Assembly (NCBI GenBank): GCA_020060485.1 | Contig: JAGVAB010000048.1 | Span: 1-64,000 of the forward strand | Length of the DNA: 64,000 nt | Origin: Anaerolineales bacterium | GTDB taxonomy: Bacteria > Chloroflexota > Anaerolineae > Anaerolineales > Anaerolineaceae | Direction of reading: 5' to 3' | Part shown: positions 47,663 to 56,467 of the stretch, in pieces | Layout: each line of letters begins with the position of its first letter | How positions within the stretch are numbered: the first letter of the stretch is position 1 | Notes under the pieces: generated by a model | The model's database searches: none | The model's input: the letters and a program-made list of their open reading frames with translations, nothing else | What the model was told of the DNA's origin: nothing | Program-made: the position numbers and the translations under genes

Positions 47663-47730
47663 ACAGTTTTTCCCTTTATATTTCAAATCTAACCATTTGC
47701 ATCCCGGCTTTATCCAGCCCAATCCGCCAA

Positions 47731-50697
47731 TCAATCATCTTCATCAAGGAACCACAACCCACGGTTGACAAGGAATTTCCGCATGAAGGAATCCTTTTTC
47801 AAATCCTTTGCCTCAAACTCCTTCACCACCATGCATGCCTTAACCAGGTCTTGAGAAGCCAGCACCTTAAGTTTGTCGTACACGATGCCTTCCGCCCGCG
47901 ACATGCCTGGGTAATTGGAACCATACTGGCTATTGTATTCCAACCCAAGGGCAAAATGATAAATTGCCAGTTTAAAATCCCCCTCTTTATCAATCGCATG
48001 GCTGCCCAGCAAAAGATGAAACTTTCCCAACTGGGTCCAAAACAAGCTGCGCTGCTGCGCTTTGGCGTTCAAAGGCTGCCCAATCTCATACTCTTTTGGA
48101 ACCAATTTACTGGCATTCTCAATCGCCTGCCCATACATTGCCTCATCCCCGGCAAAGAATGCCAGATATGCCCGATTGATCTCCGCCTCAAGCTTGCGAA
48201 AATGATCTGCATGCGCCAGCCGCACAGTTTCCTTCAACGATTCCTGGCTCTTTTTTACCAATTCGTCAGGATTCTCCTTGACCAGATCCGGATAATTTCG
48301 GGCATATAAGGTCAAATTGCGGTATGCACACCCCAATTCCTTAAGAGCTTCTGCCTGACGGATCTGCTCGCCGCGCTCTTCAAAGATTTCAGCTGCGCTT
48401 TTGGCATATTTAATGGCACGCTTATAATATCGGATCTTCTCTTTCAGGGCTGACTCAGGGTCGTCGTAAATCTCATTGGCCAGTCGTTGATAAGATTCTG
48501 CTGTGGCCATCAATGCCAGGCCCTGGCCGGAAGTATCGTTGGCTGCCTCAAACAGCAAAAGTGCCTGCTCACCATATTGCACCGCCAGGGTGTTCGAGCC
48601 TTCAAATCGTTCCACAATTCCCAGGGTATTCAGGCTGAGTCCAACCGGTGCCAGAGGTCCCAGGCCACGGCGCTTCTCCAGCCCTTCCTTCACCAGCGGT
48701 TTGGCATCATGCCAGTTGCCGCCTTCACAAAGCGCATATCCCTGGTCATTCAGGGTGCCCGCCAGATAGATATCCAGATTGGCATCGCGGAAATACAAGA
48801 TCGCTTTACGATACAATGCCACCGCGTCATTCATATACCCCTGGTTGCGCTTCAAATAACCAAGGACCCAATAAGCATACCCAAAAGCGATGACAGCATA
48901 CCAGTATTTGACATCCGAACGGGTGTGCGCATCACCATACTGTTTCACTGCCACACCAAGTTTCTTGATGTTATCCGCCAACAAGCGGCTGGCTTCTTTT
49001 AGATCCTGTGAACCACCGACCCTGATGTTCTTGTAGGCTTCCCAGTTTTGCAAAGCAGCCAAAAGCCCGGCAAATTCGGGTTGTTTCAGGCGTGTGGCAT
49101 ATTTCTCGCGGAATTTTAAGGCTTTCTGATCCGCCGCCTGGTTCTGGCCTGCATTCCACGAGCGAATAATGATCTGCAATTCCAACACCAATTCTGCAAA
49201 TTCCCTGCTGAAACCATCCAATTCATCATAGGTTTGCATTTCCTTGAGATAGTTGGACATTTCAGCTTGTAGCCAGACGTCCAGAGCTGTGTCAAGTCCA
49301 TTGCTGGCTTCACACACAAAACGATAATAATGACGAAAGCCCCTGGCAGCATTTTGCCGAAGAAGGTAATACACCAGCTCTGACAGGGCATTTTGTTTCT
49401 GGTTGTACGTTTCAACGATCTCATCCAGATTCTTCTTGATGCGCAGGTTGCCGCGTGTATCTTTCTCGGTATACAGGGAGATCAACCGATCCTTAAGAGA
49501 TTTCAGTTTTTCCTGGATGTAGCCAATGATCTTGTCGCGTGCATCCACTGCTTGGGGAAGATCATGCGGACTGTTGAAAACGCGCTCCTGCAAGATGCGA
49601 TAAAGTTCATCGTGCAGGAAAATGCGCTCACCATTGAGCGGCATTTTTACAAAAGAAAACCTGCGAACATTGTCCAACCTCCGTTTGGCTTCATCCGGTT
49701 TGATATCCAGCAGTCGCGCCAAAAGCGCTTGATCAACCCCTTTTGGCGCCCTGCCCAAGGCCTGGATAGTATCCCCGATAGAAGGCTGGCTGATCAGGCG
49801 GGTGATCAACAATTCCTCCAGATTTTCTTGCGGGTCGGGATTTTCAAGCACCTTTTTCAATTCGCCGCCCTTGTCCCCCACACTGAGAAAATCGATCAAT
49901 AGAGCCAGCAAGATGGGACGGCCATTTGCCAGACGATGGGCGATCAACCGATTCTCTACCGACAATTGCTTAACCCGCTTTGCCAATTCTGGGTCTTTGT
50001 CATCACAGGCGCGCTCCACTGCCTCAAAATATGCCAGGCTTCCCTCTTCCTCCAAAAATGGCAGATCGATCCTTTGATGTCTCTCCGCAACCAACAAACC
50101 TTCGACGGCTGGTCGTCCAGCAACCAGAAGGGTTACACTCCCCCAAGAGGCAAGGGAACTCAAAAGCCAATCCCAGGATTCCGCCACATCTTCAACCTGA
50201 GCCGTTTTTGCATCATGATGGTAGATCAATTTCTCAACTGTATCCAATGCAATCACCACCCGGCGGTCTTGGGTGAAAGCATTCATGTTCTCAGAAAAAA
50301 CCTTTAACGCCCGGCGGCGCTGCTGCTCCAGCAAACTCCCGCCGGCAGCCTGTTGCCGCACCAGTTCCCTGCGCATTTTTTGAAATCCCTGAAAACATGC
50401 CGGAGGGACATCATTTGGAAACAAAACATCATAAATGCTGATCGCCAAACCGCTGGCCGAGTGATTTAACACATCATAAAAATCGACAACTTTCCTGGCC
50501 GTATGCCAGGACTGACCAGGATTATCCAAAAGGTATTCCAGAATTCTGGTTTTCCCCGCTCCGCCTTCACCAATTAGAAACAGAACCTGCGGCCTGTCGA
50601 GAGACCGAGCGATCTCATCATTGATCCGTGACAGAACAGTGCCCCGCCCGACCAGCTCATCCAGCTTATAGATACAATCAAGATGATTCTCTAGCAT
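47731..50697 (-). CDS. STAND-type ATPase with TPR-like C-terminus
   Basis: 988 residues. Residues 1-360 are a P-loop NTPase of the STAND/AAA kind: Walker A GEGGAGKT (43-50), Walker B VVIALDTVEKL (Asp 152) and LLVAGRP as sensor. A winged-helix-like segment (RRFSFVKMPLNGERIFLHDELYRIL) follows. From about residue 430 to the end the protein is helical with TPR-like repeats, for example GYALCEGGNWHDAKPLVKEGL and YAKSAAEIFEERGEQIRQAEAL. Such proteins act as ligand-triggered oligomeric switches in regulation or anti-phage defence. It ends 68 bp before the radical SAM gene. Confidence 0.8.
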   Translation of the reverse strand: MLENHLDCIYKLDELVGRGTVLSRINDEIARSLDRPQVLFLIGEGGAGKTRILEYLLDNPGQSWHTARKVVDFYDVLNHSASGLAISIYDVLFPNDVPPACFQGFQKMRRELVRQQAAGGSLLEQQRRRALKVFSENMNAFTQDRRVVIALDTVEKLIYHHDAKTAQVEDVAESWDWLLSSLASWGSVTLLVAGRPAVEGLLVAERHQRIDLPFLEEEGSLAYFEAVERACDDKDPELAKRVKQLSVENRLIAHRLANGRPILLALLIDFLSVGDKGGELKKVLENPDPQENLEELLITRLISQPSIGDTIQALGRAPKGVDQALLARLLDIKPDEAKRRLDNVRRFSFVKMPLNGERIFLHDELYRILQERVFNSPHDLPQAVDARDKIIGYIQEKLKSLKDRLISLYTEKDTRGNLRIKKNLDEIVETYNQKQNALSELVYYLLRQNAARGFRHYYRFVCEASNGLDTALDVWLQAEMSNYLKEMQTYDELDGFSREFAELVLELQIIIRSWNAGQNQAADQKALKFREKYATRLKQPEFAGLLAALQNWEAYKNIRVGGSQDLKEASRLLADNIKKLGVAVKQYGDAHTRSDVKYWYAVIAFGYAYWVLGYLKRNQGYMNDAVALYRKAILYFRDANLDIYLAGTLNDQGYALCEGGNWHDAKPLVKEGLEKRRGLGPLAPVGLSLNTLGIVERFEGSNTLAVQYGEQALLLFEAANDTSGQGLALMATAESYQRLANEIYDDPESALKEKIRYYKRAIKYAKSAAEIFEERGEQIRQAEALKELGCAYRNLTLYARNYPDLVKENPDELVKKSQESLKETVRLAHADHFRKLEAEINRAYLAFFAGDEAMYGQAIENASKLVPKEYEIGQPLNAKAQQRSLFWTQLGKFHLLLGSHAIDKEGDFKLAIYHFALGLEYNSQYGSNYPGMSRAEGIVYDKLKVLASQDLVKACMVVKEFEAKDLKKDSFMRKFLVNRGLWFLDEDD

Positions 50698-50745
50698 ATG
50701 ATCTCCTCAATCTGAAAACTGTTCATCCCCATACCATTCACGCCA

Positions 50746-51918
50746 TTATTCACATTCTTTTTTATGCGTAGCAGCCAGGTCTGTATAATAATCACGCTGT
50801 GCCCTGAATTTTGGATCTGCCGCCCATTTCGCATAGAGTTCATACGCCGCCCAATTCAGTTTTCGCCAGCGTTCTGGGTCACAACGGCGCAGATATTCGC
50901 ACAACACATGCCGTACGTTTTCATCCAAATAAATATACCCACCCTGTTTCTTCATCAATGAACTTCTGATTAACGGATCACGCACTTGTTCATAAACATA
51001 ATTTTCTGCCTTGTCTTCCGGTATTACGCCACCAGCCTTCAACAGGACCAGCATCTCTTTTTCGCGAAATTGCTTCAAAGGACTGAGTGCTTCCAACATC
51101 CTGCGCTGCATCTCATTCTCCAGAGGTGACAAAAGCACCTCCACTACCGTTTCAAGTTCATCTCCCCTCGTCAGCAAAGCAATCACGATCGGATATCCAT
51201 TAGCTATCGTCAGAATTTCCTCAAGGGAATATCTTTCTCCATCGGGTTTGATCACGTCTCTCAATTTTTCAATTTGTTCCTGAGCAAACTCTGACGAAAA
51301 TGGTTTCAATTCCAGCGGCACAGCATTGGGGCCAAGGGCTTCAAATGTCCAGTTGAACGGTGTTCCACGACCAGTCAACACCAGCAGGACATTTCTGTTT
51401 TCAAGCAAAGGTGCAAAAAGCTCTTCCTCGATCCTTTTCTGCAGAACAGGATCGGCATCATATAAAGAATCAAGAATAACCACCAGCAAATGGTCGGCAT
51501 CCATTTGACGCACTTTTTTTGCAATCCAGTGGCGCAATTCCGAAGGGTCAGGGTTATCCGCATATCTTGCGCCCAAAGCATCTGCAACCCATGACACCAG
51601 TCGTACCAACTGATCTTCCTGAAAATCCGGGGTTGGGGGCACCCACTCATTGGGCATGGTTTGCGTGTTCTCCTGGGGCTGCGCCAGGCAGATTAAAAGG
51701 GTCTTGACTTTCTTCAAGCCGGATAGCGCAGAGCGCTTTAAATGCATTGAGAACCAGGTTTTACCGCTGCCCCGTTCGCAGCGCACCGCCAGTGCCTGGG
51801 TGGTTTCTGCTTCGCCGCTTTGTTTTTGACGCACCAATTCATTGATACGCCGGATTTCATCCTGTCGATCAATAAACTGAACCGTTGAATAGGTTGGTAT
51901 ATTATGGATAGGTGTCAT
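50746..51918 (-). CDS. Compact STAND-type ATPase
   Basis: 390 residues from ATG 51918, which has AGGGGAG about 11 bases upstream; alternatives are ATG 51948 and TTG 51954. Walker A CERGSGKT (47-54), Walker B with HLLVVILDSL (Asp), sensor LVLTGRGTPF, then a helical lid and a winged-helix-like end (RSSLMKKQGGYIYLDENVRHVLCEYL). It lacks the repeat region of the 988-residue neighbour, so it may be a partner or effector-linked subunit. It lies 48 bp upstream of that gene on the same strand. Confidence 0.75.
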   Translation of the reverse strand: MTPIHNIPTYSTVQFIDRQDEIRRINELVRQKQSGEAETTQALAVRCERGSGKTWFSMHLKRSALSGLKKVKTLLICLAQPQENTQTMPNEWVPPTPDFQEDQLVRLVSWVADALGARYADNPDPSELRHWIAKKVRQMDADHLLVVILDSLYDADPVLQKRIEEELFAPLLENRNVLLVLTGRGTPFNWTFEALGPNAVPLELKPFSSEFAQEQIEKLRDVIKPDGERYSLEEILTIANGYPIVIALLTRGDELETVVEVLLSPLENEMQRRMLEALSPLKQFREKEMLVLLKAGGVIPEDKAENYVYEQVRDPLIRSSLMKKQGGYIYLDENVRHVLCEYLRRCDPERWRKLNWAAYELYAKWAADPKFRAQRDYYTDLAATHKKECE

Positions 51919-52013
51919 TCGATGAACCACTCCCCTTAAATCAGACATGAACAAACTTTTGATGAAACTAACCAGTCCTTTGCCCTACCGATCAAACGCG
52001 GACAATCGCTTGC

Positions 52014-54386
52014 TCATTCATCCAGATTGGATACTTGTGCGAGCAGAGAGTTGTTACAAAGCTCCAGGAAACGTGCCAGCGAACCGTTTGCGTCCGCTAA
52101 TATCTTGTCCATCCTGAAATCACTGGCTGCAAGAAGCTCGTTTATTGTTTTTACTGCGCCAACAGATTTGGCAGCCCGAGCCAAACGTGCATTCACATGA
52201 AATTCCAGACTTTCATCCGTCCAGCGGACAGGGATAAACGGCAATGCCAAAAATTCGCTGGAAAATTCAGTTCGCATCCCTTGCTGCAAATTATCGGGCA
52301 CGAGCGGCAATGCTTTTATATAAATGCCCAGGGTATGCAGTTGATCTATCAGACTTAAAAAGACTCTCAATTGTTGACAGGAAACATCCGGTAAGGAAGA
52401 AATGGAAGCTGTTGCGGCCACCACGATTTTATCGCAACCAGGCGGACGCAGTTTCAACCAGCCTGTCAGCCTGCTCAAGGGAGGTTCATTGTTTAGTAAA
52501 CTTTCCAGAATGGTGATCTCGGAAAGCAATTGATTGAGGATGCGATTGGCTACAACAATTGAGTCCCTGGGCTTGTTATCTTCCGACAAGCCCGGCGGCA
52601 TTTCTATCCGCGCTTGCTGCAAATGAGCACAAAGCGCCTCGCGCGAACCAGCCGCCCAAGCCATGAACCCGGCCAGATCAATTTGCCTGGTCTTGGGCAG
52701 ATCAAGAAAATCCTGTGGATAATACGCCAGCAGGCGCACCCACTCTTCTGCAACTCTGCGACCCAAGACGCTTAAATAAGCTTTGGCATCTGTGGAATAC
52801 CAGAGGTCATCAAACGGCAATTGTATTTGAATGCCGAAGACATCTTTCATATCTGACTTACGCCAGGCATAAGTCAGCATACGCAGCACTGCCTGCTGGT
52901 CGCGCGGCTCCTGAGTGTACAATACCGCTGATGCAGACAGAGAATAATGCTCATCCCAACCGGCAGGCCGGCATTGAAGTTCATAGAGATAAGGATCATC
53001 CACAGGAAAAGTTTCTGCAAAAGGGAAGACTTCCAATTCCTGTTGTCTAACCCAGGTCTTAAGAACGCTATCCATTGGTGGAAAATCCGACAAATGAACA
53101 GGCGGCCAGCATCGTGATGAAACCGGGGCGTATGGCTGCAAATCCTTCAAACGCATATCGTTCAGGAGGCGGCGGTGAATCGCACTTCCATCTTTTCCAC
53201 AAAATGCTTCTCTCAAGACTGCATCATTTTCCGGCTTTTGCCGTGCCAATACCAGGCACTGCACCACAATTTCTCGTACATTCAGGTCGTGATTTTCCCA
53301 CAACCAGAAAGCCTGCTTTTGAACATCTTCGAAAAGTATTTCTGTTGATTGTGCACCTTGATCAAAATAGAAAGACAACAATGAGATGCATTCGTCAAGC
53401 CGTTTTTCCGCCTCCGGTATTTCCCCAGACGTGAAATCCTCGCCTAAGTGCAAGAACTCGGACAAATCTTGCATGGCAATCAGGGCCAGATGGTTTTCTC
53501 CCATGTAAAACAGTTGATTGATCTCAACCAAGACCCGCTCAATCTGATCGAAGATCCCCTTCCAATGGCCTTCCAGATGTTCCAGAATAAATCCCTGTAT
53601 TCGGTCGCTTTCCCTGCCGTCATACAATTTCCGGAAAAAGTTCATACCTTCCAAAGGTTCGGATTGAGTAAACCTTTCAAGCTGTCGAAAATTCCCCAGC
53701 CATTTTTCCTTCGCTCTGAGCTCCTCCTGGTGACGCAACACATAATCATTGAGCCATCCCCCTGCGGCAATGATCACGCTTAAAACCAGCGCCATCTCCC
53801 CCAACAAATGCGTGAGAAAATATCGCACCCACGCCTGGGCCCGTGTTTCTGTGAAAAATTCAAAATCAATGGAAACCATCTGACCAGGTTGTGCCAGTCG
53901 ATCTTGAATACTGACGCGCAAATTACTGGAGGAGGGATTCTGGGTTTGAAACGGCACAGGCTGCAAGTAGAGATCAACGACCGCACTTCTCTCATCGTTG
54001 CCGGCGACCAAAAGAAAAACATCGCCAATGGGTCTTCCTTCACCGTCTTTGATAAGGATTTGCTGGTCGGTCTCCAGCCTCACCCGGTATTCGACTTCGC
54101 CTGTATCAAAGGGAATATTTCTCACCGAAAGGATGAAGGGTAACCCCAAACCATTCTCCGGATGGACGCTCAACCGGCTGGGGTAAAGAATATGCAATTC
54201 TCCCTGGGATAATGCAACCGGCGGATCAAGCTCGCGGGCGTAAAAGCTTTGCACCATATCCAGACGCGTTTGGAAAAAGAGAGCCACAATCAAAAAAAAC
54301 GTGGCAACTATCAAGGAAATGACCAAACGCTTGGATGGAATGAACCGGTTCTTTATGTTTCCCAACGCTGCAACCCCAAACGGCAT
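52014..54386 (-). CDS. Membrane-anchored protein with degenerate STAND-like domain
   Basis: 790 residues if ATG 54386 is used; a GTG at 54416 is possible and neither has a clear ribosome binding site. Topology: cytoplasmic tail, membrane helix (about residues 20-40), extracytoplasmic beta-rich domain (~150 residues), second membrane helix (about residues 200-222), then ~560 cytoplasmic residues. In the latter, VLYTQEPRDQQAVLRML stands where related Chloroflexota ATPases have a P-loop followed by a Gly-Lys-Thr, so the nucleotide site looks lost. A lid-like helical end (NGSLARFLELCNNSLLAQV) is present. It is the first gene of the unit. Possible role: sensing outside and signalling to the two ATPases. 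Confidence 0.65.
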   Translation of the reverse strand: MPFGVAALGNIKNRFIPSKRLVISLIVATFFLIVALFFQTRLDMVQSFYARELDPPVALSQGELHILYPSRLSVHPENGLGLPFILSVRNIPFDTGEVEYRVRLETDQQILIKDGEGRPIGDVFLLVAGNDERSAVVDLYLQPVPFQTQNPSSSNLRVSIQDRLAQPGQMVSIDFEFFTETRAQAWVRYFLTHLLGEMALVLSVIIAAGGWLNDYVLRHQEELRAKEKWLGNFRQLERFTQSEPLEGMNFFRKLYDGRESDRIQGFILEHLEGHWKGIFDQIERVLVEINQLFYMGENHLALIAMQDLSEFLHLGEDFTSGEIPEAEKRLDECISLLSFYFDQGAQSTEILFEDVQKQAFWLWENHDLNVREIVVQCLVLARQKPENDAVLREAFCGKDGSAIHRRLLNDMRLKDLQPYAPVSSRCWPPVHLSDFPPMDSVLKTWVRQQELEVFPFAETFPVDDPYLYELQCRPAGWDEHYSLSASAVLYTQEPRDQQAVLRMLTYAWRKSDMKDVFGIQIQLPFDDLWYSTDAKAYLSVLGRRVAEEWVRLLAYYPQDFLDLPKTRQIDLAGFMAWAAGSREALCAHLQQARIEMPPGLSEDNKPRDSIVVANRILNQLLSEITILESLLNNEPPLSRLTGWLKLRPPGCDKIVVAATASISSLPDVSCQQLRVFLSLIDQLHTLGIYIKALPLVPDNLQQGMRTEFSSEFLALPFIPVRWTDESLEFHVNARLARAAKSVGAVKTINELLAASDFRMDKILADANGSLARFLELCNNSLLAQVSNLDE

Positions 54387-54464
54387 AACGGAATAACAAT
54401 ACAATTGAATAAGCACGCGCAGGCATCAAAATTAAGTCAACCGGTAAGTATGTTTCTTCTATTA

Positions 54465-54492
54465 ACTATAGCAAATTTTCTGTGATTTGCAA
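54465..54492 (-). promoter_or_regulatory. Promoter of the STAND-radical SAM unit
   Basis: Minus strand TTGCAA (54492-54487), 16-bp spacer, TATAGT (54470-54465), about 80 bases before the first start codon. Confidence 0.6.
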
Positions 54493-54513
54493 TGAATGCG
54501 CTCACTTGCCCAC

Positions 54514-56151
54514 TCATTCCCACCCCCTTCTCACCCCATCCCCCTCCACCCGCCACACCTCGGAGGCGAAGCCCTCGATGAAATAGCGGTCATGCACCAC
54601 AGCCAGCACCGTACCAGAAAAACCGGCCAGGGCCTGCTCAAAACGCGTGCGCGAGGGAATGTCCAAATGGTTGACCGGCTCATCCAGCAGCAGGAAGTTA
54701 CAGCGCAGCGCTACCAGGCGGGCCAGCGAAAGCCGCGCCCGCTCACCATAGGAAAGTGACCCGACCGGCACAAAAACATCGTCTCCGCCAAACAGAAATT
54801 GGTGCAAAAAGGTGCGCACCCCGGTTTCGTTGCTGCCAGTGATGTGCTGAATGGTTTGCAAGGGCGTCCAGGCAGGGTTTAGGTCTTCCTGTTCCTGGGT
54901 CATGTAGCCCACCTGCACCCCTGCTCCCAGGCGCACATTTCCTTCCAGGGGTGGAATGCGCCCGGCGATGGTGCGCAGCAAAGTGGTCTTGCCAGTCCCG
55001 TTGGGTCCGGTCAGGACAATGCGCTGCCCAAGCTGCACGCTCAGCTCAATGCCGCTCAGCAATGGCACGCCCTCGTAACCCACCGACAACCCATCCAGAT
55101 ACAGCACATCCCGGCCGCTGTCTGGTGTGTCCACAAATTCCAGCTTCATTTGCCAGCCGGCGCGCGGCTTGTCAATGCTGCCTTCGCCGGTTAAAAACTC
55201 CAGCCTCTTTTCCAGATGTTTGGCGCGCCGCACAGTTTCCAGTGTGCGATTGCCAAAGAATCCGCGGGCAAACTTGTCGCCGCTGTCGCCTTTTCCACCC
55301 TTGCGAAAGCGGGCAATGCCGCGTATGTGTGCCGCCGAAGCCCGCAGATGGACGATCTCCTCCTGCTGGTTCTGAAACTCCTGCCAGCGTTTTTCCTGTT
55401 CGCCGACTTTTTGGTCCAGATAGGCAGAGTAATTGCCTGGGTAGGCAGTCAACTGATGGGTAACGCCGTCCAGTTCGAGAATCCCGGTAGCAACCCGGTC
55501 GAGGAAGGCCCGGTCATGCGAGACCAGCAGCACGCCGCCCTTGAATTCCAGCAACCAGTCCTCCAGCCAGACGAGCATCTCCAGATCGAGGTGATTGGTC
55601 GGCTCGTCCAGCAGCAACACCTGCGGATTGGCAAGCAGCGCTCCAGCCAGAGCGAGCCGCGTTTTTTGACCGCCGCTCAAATGTTCCACAGGCATATCTG
55701 CTTCCAGGCCGCCTAATCCAAGGCTGGCCAACACTTCTGGAGCGCGCCAGCCAGACCCGGCCGCCTGGCTCAATTCTCCCAGCACCCGGTCATACTCCAC
55801 CTGAAGCCGGACAGAATCTGGCGCACCCGCCAGCCCGTTTGCCAGCCGCTGCAAATCCTCACTCAAACGGTTCAAGCCGCCTTGCATGCGGTCGCTGAAA
55901 CCGCCCAACGTCTCACCAGGGGGAAAGGTGAAACCTTGCGGTAAATACCCCACCCGCAGATCAACTGGCGTGCGCTGCACGCTGCCCGTGTCGGGCTTTT
56001 CCTGCCCGGCCATGATGCGCAGCAAAGTAGTTTTGCCGCAGCCATTGACCCCCACCAGACCCAGGCGCTCGCCGCCATTCAGGCTGAAAGAAACGTCCTC
56101 AAGAACCGGGACGATACCAAAGGATTTTGAAACTCGATGCACTGTAAACAT
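54514..56151 (-). CDS. ABC-F family ATPase, probable ribosome-protection or translation factor
   Basis: 545 residues. Two ABC ATPase domains and no membrane segment. First: Walker A GVNGCGKTTLL, signature LSGGQKTRLALAGALL, Walker B LLLDEPTNHLDLEML. Inter-domain linker (about residues 235-320) with many charged residues, the P-site tRNA interaction motif of ABC-F proteins. Second: GPNGTGKTTLL, LSYGERARLSLARLV, LLLDEPVNHLDIPS. The C-terminus is short. ABC-F proteins bind the ribosomal E-site; many confer resistance to 50S-targeting antibiotics. The attenuator in its leader makes that role likely. Start ATG 56151; TTG 56157 would add two residues. Confidence 0.9.
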   Translation of the reverse strand: MFTVHRVSKSFGIVPVLEDVSFSLNGGERLGLVGVNGCGKTTLLRIMAGQEKPDTGSVQRTPVDLRVGYLPQGFTFPPGETLGGFSDRMQGGLNRLSEDLQRLANGLAGAPDSVRLQVEYDRVLGELSQAAGSGWRAPEVLASLGLGGLEADMPVEHLSGGQKTRLALAGALLANPQVLLLDEPTNHLDLEMLVWLEDWLLEFKGGVLLVSHDRAFLDRVATGILELDGVTHQLTAYPGNYSAYLDQKVGEQEKRWQEFQNQQEEIVHLRASAAHIRGIARFRKGGKGDSGDKFARGFFGNRTLETVRRAKHLEKRLEFLTGEGSIDKPRAGWQMKLEFVDTPDSGRDVLYLDGLSVGYEGVPLLSGIELSVQLGQRIVLTGPNGTGKTTLLRTIAGRIPPLEGNVRLGAGVQVGYMTQEQEDLNPAWTPLQTIQHITGSNETGVRTFLHQFLFGGDDVFVPVGSLSYGERARLSLARLVALRCNFLLLDEPVNHLDIPSRTRFEQALAGFSGTVLAVVHDRYFIEGFASEVWRVEGDGVRRGWE

Positions 56152-56171
56152 AAACAACCTGCCTTTTAAAT

Positions 56172-56200
56172 AAAAAAGCCGAAGGGATCATGCCCTCAGC
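56172..56200 (-). terminator. Attenuator terminator in the ABC-F leader
   Basis: On the minus strand a GC-rich hairpin (56200-56178, GCTGAGGG pairing with CCCTTCGGC across a CATGAT-region loop) followed by TTTTTT (56177-56172), ending about 20 bases before the ABC-F start codon. It would stop transcription unless disrupted. Confidence 0.75.
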
Positions 56201-56247
56201 CCGCGTTTAACGACACAACAGAAGGTTTCCCTGTTACAAACGACGAA

Positions 56248-56268
56248 TTAAAAGTGGTTGCCTGCCAT
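56248..56268 (-). CDS. Six-codon leader peptide (uORF) of the ABC-F gene
   Basis: ATG at 56268, sequence Met-Ala-Gly-Asn-His-Phe, stop TAA. AAAGGAG lies 9 bases upstream, a good ribosome binding site. It sits between an anti-terminator arm (56289-56297) and the terminator, so drug-induced ribosome stalling on it would be expected to expose the anti-terminator. This is the arrangement known for ribosome-mediated attenuation of ABC-F and erm-type resistance genes. Confidence 0.65.
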   Translation of the reverse strand: MAGNHF

Positions 56269-56288
56269 GGATCTAGTCTCCTTTGGTT

Positions 56289-56297
56289 TTCGGCTTT
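56289..56297 (-). promoter_or_regulatory. Anti-terminator arm in ABC-F leader
   Basis: AAAGCCGAA in the mRNA is exactly complementary to TTCGGCTTT in the 3' arm and start of the U-tract of the terminator (56183-56175). The two structures exclude one another. Confidence 0.6.
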
Positions 56298-56467
56298 ATT
56301 TTAGCATAAAGACAGCCGGTGTATATTGGCCATTTGGGGGATTATTGGACAACTTCCAGACGTTTTTTCTGCCTGAACAAGTCTCCTGGATTGGCTAGTT
56401 CCTCTGGATGAAACCAGCACTGCGAAAAGCCGGGGCACAGCGTAACACCCGCTCGAGATATATTTTG

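Larger units (their letters stand above)
56152..56467. other. ABC-F leader and adjoining intergenic sequence
   Basis: About 315 bases. 56152-56300 contains the attenuator described in the next entries. 56300-56467 is AT-rich with no recognised gene; TATTGGCCATTTGGG near 56323 resembles other near-palindromes in the window. Confidence 0.6.
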
